From: Bordetella genomosp. 5
Lineage (GTDB): Bacteria; Pseudomonadota; Gammaproteobacteria; Burkholderiales; Burkholderiaceae_B
Direction of reading: 5' to 3'
Length of the DNA stretch: 64,000 bases
Assembly: GCF_002261475.1 (NCBI RefSeq)
Contig: NZ_NEVN01000010.1
Location: forward strand, 62,001-126,000
Shown: one piece after another, positions 45,424 through 53,270 of the stretch
Numbering within the stretch: the stretch's first letter is position 1
How the letters are laid out: every line of letters begins with the position of its first letter
The notes under the pieces: generated by a model
What the model was told of the DNA's origin: nothing
What the model saw: only the letters and a program-made list of their open reading frames with translations
The model's database searches: none
Program-made: the position numbers and the translations under genes

Positions 45424-46533
45424 GATGCCCAGCAGTTCTTCGAGGCCGGCCATGGTCTCGTCGTTCTTGACCACCGTGCGCAGCCACAGATGCAGCGACA
45501 TCTCGCCCCAGCTCGCGGCCTTGTCGGCCAGATAGGCGACCGGGCTGTGCGGCTCGGTGCGGCGGAAGAAGTCGGCCACCTCGCGCAACTGCGCAAGGGC
45601 CTGGTCACGCGTCTGGATCGGGCCGCGCAGCGTGTGCGTCACGGCGCCAGCCGGCGCACCCTGGGGCATGGGATCGATGTCGGCAGCGGGCAAGGTGGGC
45701 TCCATGCGGACAGGTTGAGCGGAGGACGCGGACGACACCGGCGGCAGGCTGGTCGCGGCCAGATCCGCGCGCACCAGCAGGCCGGCATCGCGAGCGAAGC
45801 GATGCACCAGTTCGGTCACGTTCTTGAGCGCCTCGCGGACGCGGGAAAACGCCGGGCTTTCGCTGCCCAGCCGGGCGTCCAGGGTCTGCTCCAGGCGCGC
45901 GAGCGCCTGCACGCAGCCTTCGATCTGGACTTCGAGCTCGGAATAGAACGCGGGCGGCGTGTCGCGGCGCGCCGCGTCGAAACGGTCGAGCGTGAGCTTG
46001 CCGCGGGTGATCTCGTTGGCGTTGTCGGGCGAACGCTTCACCGCGTTGGCCAGCTGCGTGGCGGCCTCCCAGAGCACGGCGCCGTAGCGCGCGCCATCGG
46101 CCTGGGTCAGCGGAATCTCGCCCACGAGCTGTTGCGAGCGCGACAGCAGCCATGCCAGATTGCCCACGCGCTGCTGCACATCGCCATCTTCGGGCACCGG
46201 ATGCAGGCCCTCCCAGAAGTCGCGGCAGAGACCGTCGATCAGCAGATAACCATCGCGCAGCCCGGCGAAACCGCGGGTTTTGGCCCAGGCTTCGGCCAGC
46301 CACGACGCCACGCGGATGTCTTTGCTGCGCTCGCGCAGCACGGTGGTGCAGATCTTGATGACTTCGGGCCAATCGGCCTCTTTGAGGTCGATGACCCAAT
46401 CGCCCTGATCCAGCTGCGGATCATCGTGGCGGCGCGCTTCGCGGATGGCGTCGAATTCGGCCGAGAAAACCAGGTCGATCCCGCAGGGATCGTCACCGGG
46501 CACGGGCTGCAACAGGGCGTCGATATCGGTCAT
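45400..46533 (-). CDS. tssA: TssA baseplate/cap protein
   Basis: The 377-residue protein starts [21 protein letters not shown] with the ImpA N-terminal domain ([30 protein letters not shown], then [23 protein letters not shown]). It ends in a C-terminal region [23 protein letters not shown], characteristic of TssA proteins. TssA primes tube and sheath polymerisation and then caps the distal end. The ATG at 46533 gives the family N-terminus; an in-frame extension of 11 codons is unlikely. It stands alone on the minus strand between two plus-strand groups. Confidence 0.93.
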   Translation of the reverse strand: MTDIDALLQPVPGDDPCGIDLVFSAEFDAIREARRHDDPQLDQGDWVIDLKEADWPEVIKICTTVLRERSKDIRVASWLAEAWAKTRGFAGLRDGYLLIDGLCRDFWEGLHPVPEDGDVQQRVGNLAWLLSRSQQLVGEIPLTQADGARYGAVLWEAATQLANAVKRSPDNANEITRGKLTLDRFDAARRDTPPAFYSELEVQIEGCVQALARLEQTLDARLGSESPAFSRVREALKNVTELVHRFARDAGLLVRADLAATSLPPVSSASSAQPVRMEPTLPAADIDPMPQGAPAGAVTHTLRGPIQTRDQALAQLREVADFFRRTEPHSPVAYLADKAASWGEMSLHLWLRTVVKNDETMAGLEELLGIKKAGDNG

Positions 46534-46692
46534 GAGGATGCGTAGAAAGCGGCGTCCCGCCCCCATGGCGGCGCACGAATCGCTGGGATGATCTCATACC
46601 CGCTTTCAAGGTACGTTCAAATATGACACCTCCTATTACAAAGCGCATCACGCGTGGCCGCTATCATGTCGCCACCTGAACAGGACTCGCTC

Positions 46693-46947
46693 ATGACGAC
46701 GAAAACGATCCGCATGTTGCCCAATGGTCATTTCATGGTGGGCGCCGCGCGCCGTGCGCCCGATGGCACCTACGTTAGCGGCACGGGCCCCATCACGCGC
46801 GCCCCCGACGGCACCTACGTGGCCGGCACGCCGCAACGCGCGCCCGATGGCTCGTACAAGGGCTCGGGCGGCCCGATCCGCATGGCGCCGGACGGCACGT
46901 TCGTGGTGGGCGAGCCCGCCATGGCGCCCGACGGCACCTACCTGTAA
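46693..46947 (+). CDS. Small five-repeat APDGTY protein linked to PAAR
   Basis: The 84-residue protein is almost entirely repeats: four or five units of (R/M)APDG(T/S)(Y/F) separated by 6-8 residues rich in Gly, Thr and Pro, after an MTTKTIRMLPNGHFMVG opening. The pattern suggests a stack of beta-hairpins. It has no signal peptide. It is 19 bases before the PAAR gene and is probably co-transcribed. I do not recognise it; a spike-tip accessory or capping role is a guess from position. An ATG at 46654 would add 13 residues and is less likely. Confidence 0.78.
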   Translation: MTTKTIRMLPNGHFMVGAARRAPDGTYVSGTGPITRAPDGTYVAGTPQRAPDGSYKGSGGPIRMAPDGTFVVGEPAMAPDGTYL

Positions 46948-46966
46948 TACCCCCAACGCCCACGCC

Positions 46967-47239
46967 ATGAGCCAACGCGCCGTCATCCGCAAAGGCGATC
47001 GCACGTCGCACGGCGGCGTGGTCGTCACGGGCGACGAAACCGTGATCATCTTCGGCCAGCCCATGGCCCGGGTCGGTGATCGCGTCACCTGCCCGCAGTG
47101 CGGTGGCACCCACACCATCGTCGAGGGCCTGCCCGGCGTGAGCTCCGATCGCGAGGCCGCGCTCGAGGGCATGCGCACCTCTTGCGGGGCCACCCTCATC
47201 GCGAGTCAGGCCTTCTACAAGCTCGGCCTGGGCGAATAG
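46967..47239 (+). CDS. PAAR-domain spike-tip protein
   Basis: The 90-residue protein starts MSQRAVIRKGDRTSHGGVV and has PAAR-type turns VARVGDRVTCPQCGGTHTIVEG with two cysteines and a histidine able to bind the tip zinc. A short tail follows (SCGATLIASQAFYKLGLGE). PAAR proteins sharpen the VgrG trimer and can carry effectors; this one is the bare domain. It is the only PAAR gene visible, so it may serve all three VgrG proteins. Confidence 0.9.
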   Translation: MSQRAVIRKGDRTSHGGVVVTGDETVIIFGQPMARVGDRVTCPQCGGTHTIVEGLPGVSSDREAALEGMRTSCGATLIASQAFYKLGLGE

Positions 47240-47459
47240 ACCCGGCGCGCGCGGCAGTCCGCTGCGCGCGTACACCGTGCATTGCAATCCGCAGGCCGGC
47301 GCATCGATCCGTGCGCTGCGCTTACCCGCGGCCCTTGCATTCCCGCAACCCCCCTCACACATTCGGACGAGACCTCGGCTCAGGCGACCATTGCCGAGGC
47401 TGCGGCGGCCATATCGACACTACACTGAGCGCCCATTTGAGAATGCAACGGAGGCGATC

Positions 47460-47882
47460 ATGCAACTGGACGCGGCCCTGCACGACATCGTCGAAGCCTA
47501 CTGCGTGCAAGGCGACGAACACTTCGAGCGCGAAGAATACGAACCCGCGCTCGAAGCCTATGAAACCGCCTGGGATCTTCTGCCCGAGCCCAAAGTCCGC
47601 TGGGACATCGCCACCTGGATCATGGTCGCGATCGGCGACACCTGCCACATGCTGGACGACTTCGAAGGCAGTGCGCAGGCCTATCGCGATGCGCAGTCGT
47701 GCCCCGGCGGCAAGGACAACCCGCTACTGCATCTGCGGCTGGGTCAGGTGGCCTACGACCAGGAGGCGTTCGACGTCGCCGGCGATGAGCTGTTGCTCGC
47801 CTATCGCGGCGCCGGCGAGAAAGTCTTCAAAGACGAAGATCCGATCTATCTCGAGTTCCTGAAACGCATGCGCGGCATCTGA
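47460..47882 (+). CDS. Small TPR-repeat protein at the end of the T6SS locus
   Basis: The 140-residue acidic protein (MQLDAALHDIVEAYCVQGDE) has about three TPR-like helical pairs (HFEREEYEPALEAYETAWDLLPEP, FEGSAQAYRDAQSCPGG, DVAGDELLLAYRGAG). It has no signal peptide. The ATG at 47460 was chosen over a longer frame that begins in the intergenic space. It is 220 bases after the PAAR gene. A cytoplasmic chaperone or immunity role is possible but not shown. Confidence 0.75.
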   Translation: MQLDAALHDIVEAYCVQGDEHFEREEYEPALEAYETAWDLLPEPKVRWDIATWIMVAIGDTCHMLDDFEGSAQAYRDAQSCPGGKDNPLLHLRLGQVAYDQEAFDVAGDELLLAYRGAGEKVFKDEDPIYLEFLKRMRGI

Positions 47883-47901
47883 CGACGCCGCCGCACGACG
47901 C

Positions 47902-47921
47902 GCCGGGCCGCGCGGCCCGGC
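47902..47921. terminator. Perfect 20-bp palindrome between convergent genes
   Basis: GCCGGGCCGC is followed directly by GCGGCCCGGC. It lies between the TPR gene stop (47882) and the stop of the convergent isopropylmalate-synthase-like gene (47923). There is no T run, so it is a possible bidirectional or Rho-assisted terminator stem rather than a classical one. Confidence 0.45.
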
Positions 47922-47922
47922 A

Positions 47923-49566
47923 TCAGGTCAGCACGCGATTGTGCGCGCAGAGCAGCGCCAGGATCTCGGCCGTGGCCAGGTCCTCGTGCATGCCCACCCC
48001 GAACACGGGCCCCGAGCGTCCCGGCAGCGCCGCCTCGACCACGGCACGCGGCCGAGCCTGATCCCCCTGCCCCAGGCTGTGCTGCACGTAGTCCACCCGC
48101 ATGCCCAGCGCGTCGGCGGCCGCGGCCAGCGGACCGCTGCCTCGCCCGCTACGCTCGCCGATCACGCCGGCATCCGACAGGCGCCAACGGATGCGCTGAC
48201 CGCCCGGCACATCGTAGAGCTCATGCGAAAGATGGCGCAGACGGCCGGCCAGCAGCGGCGCCTCGTAGGTCTGCTGGAACAGCCGCCACACCTCGTCGGC
48301 ATCGAGGTCGGCCTCGCTCGCGCTGCCCAGCCGCTGCACGACCGCGCCGAACTCGATGCGCATGCGGCGCGGCATGGCGATGCCGTGGTCACGCTCCAGC
48401 ACATGGGCGATGCCGCCCTTGCCCGACGCGGCATTGACCCGGGCCATGCCGCCATACGACCTGCCCACATCGCGCGGATCGATCGCCAGGTACGGCACGC
48501 GCCAGGGCCCCTCGGGGTCCTGCGCGGCCAGGCCTTTGGCGATGGCCTCCTGATGCGTGCCCGAGAACGCCGTGAACACCAGATCGCCCGCATAAGGATG
48601 ACGTGCCGGCACGCGCAGGCCGGTGTTCTCCTCGGCCACCCGCGCCACGGCATTGAGATCCGAGAAATCGAGGCCCGGCCAGATCCCCTGCGTGTAGAGG
48701 TTGAGCGCCAGCGTGACGAGGTCGAGATTGCCGCTGCGCTCGCCATTGCCGAACAGGCAGCCTTCGACACGCTGAGCGCCCGCCAGCAGGGCCTGCTCCG
48801 CGCAGGCCACGGCGGTGCCACGGTCGTTGTGCGGATGGACCGACAACACCAGATCGGCGCGCCGCGGCAGGTGGCGATGCATCCACTCCACCTGATCGGC
48901 GAAGACGTTCGGCATGGCGACTTCGACCGTGGCGGGCAGATTGACGATCATCGGCCGCCCCGGGCCCGCGTCCCACGCCTCGATGGCCGCCGCGCACACG
49001 GCCAGCGACACCTCGAGCTCGGCCTGGCAGAAGGTCTCGGGCGAATACTGCAAAGTCCATTCCGTGTCGGGCTGGGCGTCCGTGAGCTCGCGCAGGAGCT
49101 CCACCCCCTCCCGCACCGCGGTCACGATCTGTTCCACGCTCTGCTCCAGCACCAGCTCGCGCCAGGCGGGTGCCACCGGATTGAACAGATGCACGATGAC
49201 GCGGCGCGCTCCCCGGGCCGACGCCACGGTCTGCCGGATCGCGGCCGGTTGCAGCGGTGTCAGCAAGGCCGGCGTCACGCCGCGCGGAATGAGATCGCGA
49301 TCGATCAGATGACGCACCAGCTCATGATCCGTCTGCGAGACGGCCGGCGTGCCCAGCTCGATCTCGCGAAAGCCGATACGCACCAACTCGCGGAACAGGC
49401 GCAGCTTGCGCGGGCGGTCCATCGGTTCGAAGAGCGCCTGATTGCCATCGCTCAGGTCGGCGGACAGCCAGCACGGTGCATCGGAGAGGGTCTGGGAAGG
49501 CCATTGCCTGTCGCTCAGCGCGACGGGAGCGAGGGGACGATACTTGGTGTGAGGCTGGACGACCAT
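47923..49566 (-). CDS. 2-isopropylmalate-synthase-like DRE-TIM protein with Arg-to-Ser change
   Basis: The 547-residue protein follows the long (Mycobacterium-type) LeuA layout. It has WLSADLSDGNQALFEPMD at the N-terminus, EIELGTPAVSQTDHELV, SVHPHNDRGTAVACAEQALL (metal-binding HxH), GNGERSGNLDLVTLALNLYTQG, VNAASGKGGIAHVLERDHGI, and a C-terminal regulatory-type domain (about 430-547). The family motif LRDGNQ reads LSDGNQ, so the Arg of the DRE triad is Ser39; the metal-ligand Asp and the Glu are kept. It is divergent from an AraC regulator. Leucine biosynthesis would be the default call, but the substitution makes an altered condensation reaction or loss of activity possible. Confidence 0.83.
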   Translation of the reverse strand: MVVQPHTKYRPLAPVALSDRQWPSQTLSDAPCWLSADLSDGNQALFEPMDRPRKLRLFRELVRIGFREIELGTPAVSQTDHELVRHLIDRDLIPRGVTPALLTPLQPAAIRQTVASARGARRVIVHLFNPVAPAWRELVLEQSVEQIVTAVREGVELLRELTDAQPDTEWTLQYSPETFCQAELEVSLAVCAAAIEAWDAGPGRPMIVNLPATVEVAMPNVFADQVEWMHRHLPRRADLVLSVHPHNDRGTAVACAEQALLAGAQRVEGCLFGNGERSGNLDLVTLALNLYTQGIWPGLDFSDLNAVARVAEENTGLRVPARHPYAGDLVFTAFSGTHQEAIAKGLAAQDPEGPWRVPYLAIDPRDVGRSYGGMARVNAASGKGGIAHVLERDHGIAMPRRMRIEFGAVVQRLGSASEADLDADEVWRLFQQTYEAPLLAGRLRHLSHELYDVPGGQRIRWRLSDAGVIGERSGRGSGPLAAAADALGMRVDYVQHSLGQGDQARPRAVVEAALPGRSGPVFGVGMHEDLATAEILALLCAHNRVLT

Positions 49567-49795
49567 CGGAGCGCGGGTGAATCACCGGCACCGGCGGCTG
49601 GCAACGGACGTAGCGTTGGCGGGCCGGTGTCGGCAGGCGGGCATGGCCGCTTGTGACGCCGCGGACGGGCCGAAGCGAGAAAGCGACGCAGGCACGCATA
49701 TGACAAGGGTATGGCGTGTTATGAAGCGATCTTATGAAGCCGGCGCGCCGCCGTTTCTATAGAATGGGTCGACTTTTGTAGAGAAAGAGACAATC
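49567..49795. promoter_or_regulatory. Divergent control region with direct repeat upstream of the AraC gene
   Basis: The 229 bases between the isopropylmalate-synthase-like gene and the AraC gene hold two exact copies of TTATGAAGC (49719-49727 and 49732-49740), 13 bp apart. A TATAGAAT (near 49758-49765) and a purine-rich GAGAAAGAGA ribosome site precede the GTG start. The direct repeats are a plausible AraC-type operator, unproven. Confidence 0.45.
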
Positions 49796-50587
49796 GTGCA
49801 CGGCCAGGACGCCAAGCCCTACGACACCGCGACATCGATCCTGACCGGTGCGGCGGCCAATTTCACCGAAGGGCACGAGACGCCGTTCCACTGCCATGCC
49901 CGCTGCCAGCTTCTCTATGCCGTCGAGGGTCTCATGCGCGTGGACACGCCGGGAGGCCGCTGGCTCGTGCCGCCGGCGCGCGCGGTATGGATATCGCCGT
50001 GGGTCGAGCACCGCATGAGCGTGCGCGGCCCCGCGCGCATCCGCAGTCTCTTCGTCGACAGCCAGCGCGTGCTGGGGCTCCCCGCGACCGACGGCATGAT
50101 TCCGGTGTCGCCGCTGCTGCGCGCGGTGATCGACGAACTCGCGTCGCTCGGCCTGCAGGCCATCGAGACGCGCCGCGGCCGCCTGATGGCGCATCTGCTG
50201 CGCGAGGAGCTCAGTGCCCCCATGGATCCGGCGTTCCATCTTCCGTGGCCGACCGACAAGCGCATCCGTCAGGTCTGCGAGGCGCTCTCGGTCGAGGGCG
50301 AGCGCCGCGACTGGGACGCCGCGCATTGGGCCGACGCCCTTGCCATGAGCGTCAAGACCTTCCAGCGGCACTTCCAGAAACAGACGAGCACGAGCTTCGG
50401 CCAGTGGCGGCTGCGCGCGCGATTGCTGTCGTCGCTGCAGGGGCTGATGGCCGGCGACAGCATTCTGCAGGTGGCGCTGGCGTGCGGCTACGCGAGCCAG
50501 AGCGCGTTCACGCTGGCCTTTCGGCGTCATTTCGGCATGGCGCCCAGCGCCTTCCAGGCGCAGAGCCACGCCGGCGTCCAGGCTTGA
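49796..50587 (+). CDS. AraC-family transcriptional regulator with cupin sensor domain
   Basis: The 263-residue regulator starts at GTG (HGQDAKPYDTA) with GAGAAAGAGA upstream. The N-terminal cupin has EGHETPFHCHARCQLLYAVEG and WLVPPARAVWISPWVEH. The C-terminal pair of helix-turn-helix motifs includes DWDAAHWADALAMSVKTFQRHFQKQT and ILQVALACGYASQSAFTLAFRRHFG. This arrangement is typical of regulators of metabolite or drug export. The likely target is its own promoter or the divergent isopropylmalate-synthase-like gene. Its ligand is unknown. Confidence 0.88.
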   Translation: MHGQDAKPYDTATSILTGAAANFTEGHETPFHCHARCQLLYAVEGLMRVDTPGGRWLVPPARAVWISPWVEHRMSVRGPARIRSLFVDSQRVLGLPATDGMIPVSPLLRAVIDELASLGLQAIETRRGRLMAHLLREELSAPMDPAFHLPWPTDKRIRQVCEALSVEGERRDWDAAHWADALAMSVKTFQRHFQKQTSTSFGQWRLRARLLSSLQGLMAGDSILQVALACGYASQSAFTLAFRRHFGMAPSAFQAQSHAGVQA

Positions 50588-50642
50588 GCGCGGGCGCCTG
50601 CGCGGTGACAATGGCCGCTGTCCTTTTCCGAAAGCGAGCCCC

Positions 50643-51179
50643 ATGACACCGCAGGCCACCTACACCCTGACGCCGGGCGACTACGCCGCCATGACCGTCG
50701 CGCTCACGCGCCGCTCCTGGACGCGGCGTATCCTGACGCTGGCGGTCTGGGTCGTCATCTTCTGGTTCGCACTCGCCTGCCTGACCTCGCTGTGGAATCC
50801 CGCCCTGCTGGCCCGGGTCCTGGTGGCCAGCGGCGGCGCGACCTGGGTCGGTGGCGCGCTGCTGTTCGCCTCGCTGCTCATGCTGTTCGGCCACTGGCTC
50901 TCGTGGGGCATCTCGTTTCTCTATTACCGCCAGCTCGCCTCGGCGGGCGCCACGATCACCATCGTGCTCACCGACGACGGCGTCGATCCCACCTCCAACG
51001 TCGCCGACACCCGCCTGCCCTGGGCCAGCGTGAAGCGCGTCATCGGCAATGCCCGCCACACGTTTCTCGCCATCTCGAAGCGCGAGGCCCTGATCCTGCC
51101 GCGCCGCGCCTTCGCGTCCGACGCCGACTTCGATGCCGCGCGCCGGTATGCCGAGGCGCGTCGGAAAGCGGCCGCCTAA
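50643..51179 (+). CDS. YcxB-like membrane protein
   Basis: The 178-residue protein has two membrane helices (about 30-52 and 65-90), then a cytoplasmic C-terminal domain. That domain has ITIVLTDDGVDPTSNVADTRLPWASVKRV and LAISKREALILPRRAF, the YcxB-like signature. No reaction is known for the family. It follows the AraC gene after 55 bases on the same strand and is convergent with the transporter gene. Confidence 0.77.
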   Translation: MTPQATYTLTPGDYAAMTVALTRRSWTRRILTLAVWVVIFWFALACLTSLWNPALLARVLVASGGATWVGGALLFASLLMLFGHWLSWGISFLYYRQLASAGATITIVLTDDGVDPTSNVADTRLPWASVKRVIGNARHTFLAISKREALILPRRAFASDADFDAARRYAEARRKAAA

Positions 51180-51187
51180 CACGCTCA

Positions 51188-51230
51188 AACGACAACGGGG
51201 AGGAGGCCTCGGCCCCTCCCCGTCGTCGTT
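51188..51230. terminator. Long inverted repeat between convergent genes
   Basis: AACGACAACGGGGAGG (51188-51203) pairs with CCTCCCCGTCGTCGTT (51215-51230) over 16 bp with one mismatch around an 11-base loop. It sits centrally between the stops of the YcxB-like gene and the MFS gene. With A/T ends on both strands it may stop transcription in both directions. Confidence 0.65.
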
Positions 51231-51248
51231 GCACCCGATGCCCGGCGC

Positions 51249-52853
51249 TTACTGCTGGGGTGCGATGAAGTGCGACACCCGCGGCGGCTCGTCGCCGATG
51301 TGGAACGCGCGCACCTCTTCCTGCTGGTCCTGGTCGGCATGCGTGACGCGCTCATGCTGGCGCAGGTGTTCGAGCCACGAGCTCACCAGGAAGTACTCGA
51401 GATAGCGGCCAGGCTGGGCCGTGTCTTCGAAAATGCCCCAGGCGTAGGCACCATCGCGGTGGCGTTCGGCGCGCACATGATGCATGGCACGGACAAACTC
51501 GGAACCACGGGCGGGGTCGATCAGGTATTCCACGGTGATCATGACCGGACCACGATCATGCGTGACTTCCTTCTCGATCAGCGGCTCGGGCCAGTGCATG
51601 GACGGTGCCAGATCCAGGTCGGCGCCCATCTGCAGCTTGGCCTTGCGGGTCAGCAGCATGGCGATCACGGCACCCGCGGCGGCGGCCAGCAGCGCGGCGG
51701 GCACGCCCAGTTGCACGGCGGCCTGCCCCCAGATCATGCTGCCCGCGGTCATCGAACCGAAGAACACCGTCACGAAGATCGACAGGCCGCGAGCACGAAC
51801 CCAGTCGGGCAAAGCCACTTGCGCGGAGACGTTGAGCGAGGTCAGCACCATGATCCACGACGCACCGGCCAGGAAGCTGAACACACCGGCGACGACGGGA
51901 TGAGGCACCACCGCGAAGACCACCAGCGTGAGCACCGTGCCCAGCGTGCCGGCCATGACGCTGCGATCGGGACCGAGCTTCTTGCGCAGCGGCGGCAGCA
52001 CCATCGCACCGATCACGGCGCCCGCGCCGACGCAGCCCAGGATGATGCCGTAGAGCATCGCGCCGCCTTGCAGCACCTGACGCACGATCACCGGCAGCAG
52101 CGCCCAATAGGCACTGGCGAACAGAAAGAACGCAACGGCACGCAGCAGGGTGGCCTTGAGCGGCGCGCTGTGCAGGGCGAACCGCACACCGGCACGCATG
52201 GCGGAGAACAGCTGCTCACGCGGCAGACGCTTGTCGGCGGCAACCGGCGGCTTCCACCAGAAGAGCGCGGCAACCACGACGATGAAGCTCAGCGCGTTGA
52301 CGAAGAACGGAATCGCCACGCCCAGGCTCGTGATGATGATGCCGGCCAGGGCCGGGCCGATGGCGCGGCTCACGTTGATGCCCACACTGTTGGTGGCGAT
52401 CGCCTGCTGCAGCGAAGCGCGCGGCACGAGGCTCGGCACGATCGCCTGCCAGGCCGGCGCCGACAGCGCCGTGCCCACCCCCATCAGCAGCGTGAAACCC
52501 AGCAGCACCCACGGCGTCGTCAGCCCTGCCCACACGATCAGGCCGAGTGCGAGCGCCACGATGCCCATCGCGATCTGCACGATCAGCAGCAGGCGGCGCC
52601 GATCCATCGTATCGGCCAGGGCCCCCGCCAGCAGCGACAGCAGAAACACCGGCAACGCGCCGGCCGTCTGCACCAGCGCCACGAAGAACGGCGACGGCGA
52701 CAGCGAGGTCATCAGCCAGCCGGCGCCCACGTCGTGCATCCACGTGCCGATATTGGACAGCACGGTGGCGATCCAGATGACGGTGAACGCGGAGTAAGCG
52801 AAGGGCGAGGAAGGCGGCGGTTCGGCGGCGAGGCGGTGGGCGGCGGCGTTCAT
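51249..52853 (-). CDS. MFS exporter fused to an ABM-like dimeric alpha-beta-barrel domain
   Basis: The 534-residue protein has about ten to twelve membrane helices in residues 20-415 with the EntS/DUF894-type MFS pattern. The N-terminal VIWIATVLSNIGTWMHDVGAGW and loop ALADTMDRRRLLL are characteristic. After about residue 435 a soluble domain follows: ITVEYLIDPARGSEFVRAMHHV, YAWGIFEDTAQPGRYLEYFL and SSWLEHLRQHERVTHAD. It resembles antibiotic-biosynthesis-monooxygenase/YgiN domains. The substrate is unknown. The fused domain could sense or modify the transported compound. No regulator is directly adjacent. Confidence 0.85.
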   Translation of the reverse strand: MNAAAHRLAAEPPPSSPFAYSAFTVIWIATVLSNIGTWMHDVGAGWLMTSLSPSPFFVALVQTAGALPVFLLSLLAGALADTMDRRRLLLIVQIAMGIVALALGLIVWAGLTTPWVLLGFTLLMGVGTALSAPAWQAIVPSLVPRASLQQAIATNSVGINVSRAIGPALAGIIITSLGVAIPFFVNALSFIVVVAALFWWKPPVAADKRLPREQLFSAMRAGVRFALHSAPLKATLLRAVAFFLFASAYWALLPVIVRQVLQGGAMLYGIILGCVGAGAVIGAMVLPPLRKKLGPDRSVMAGTLGTVLTLVVFAVVPHPVVAGVFSFLAGASWIMVLTSLNVSAQVALPDWVRARGLSIFVTVFFGSMTAGSMIWGQAAVQLGVPAALLAAAAGAVIAMLLTRKAKLQMGADLDLAPSMHWPEPLIEKEVTHDRGPVMITVEYLIDPARGSEFVRAMHHVRAERHRDGAYAWGIFEDTAQPGRYLEYFLVSSWLEHLRQHERVTHADQDQQEEVRAFHIGDEPPRVSHFIAPQQ

Positions 52854-53270
52854 GGGAGGCTCCAGATCAGGGATGGCAGGGGTAGGGCGTGCAGCAGTGA
52901 GCTGCCATGACCGGAACTATATTCCTGCGAACAATCCGGCGATAGACTGCGCTTTTCGCCCTCATCGTTCTTTTTATAGGACTATGAAGGCGCATCAGGA
53001 CGGTTAGCGGGCGCCTGCACGCCGTCGCGCTTGCGACTGCGCGCCGCGGTCCCTGCAAGATCGGATTGGTTGCGCTCACAACCAGGCGCCGCAGGAACAA
53101 CGCCTATTACACGCAATTTCGCGCGCCCCCATGTCGATCCCCGCCGGTTTGCAACGGCTGGTTTCGACCGGGCGCGGGCCCGATGGCTGCGTAGTACATT
53201 CGGGGACACTTCGCAGGCCGGGGCGCGAGATGCGCCCCGGCGCCGCCACGGACGCTCACCGCTTGGAACG
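52854..53270. other. 417-base intergenic region with no gene seen
   Basis: The bases between the divergent MFS gene and the exported-protein gene contain a few short open frames with no recognisable sequence and no ribosome sites. An AT-rich patch near 52915-52985 (TTTTTATAGGACTATG) may hold the MFS promoter. No RNA gene or inverted repeat strong enough to report was found. Confidence 0.6.

Noticed and set aside
47245-47270. GC-rich imperfect hairpin after the PAAR gene
   Set aside because: Pairing is irregular, there is no T run, and the stem could arise by chance in such GC-rich sequence.
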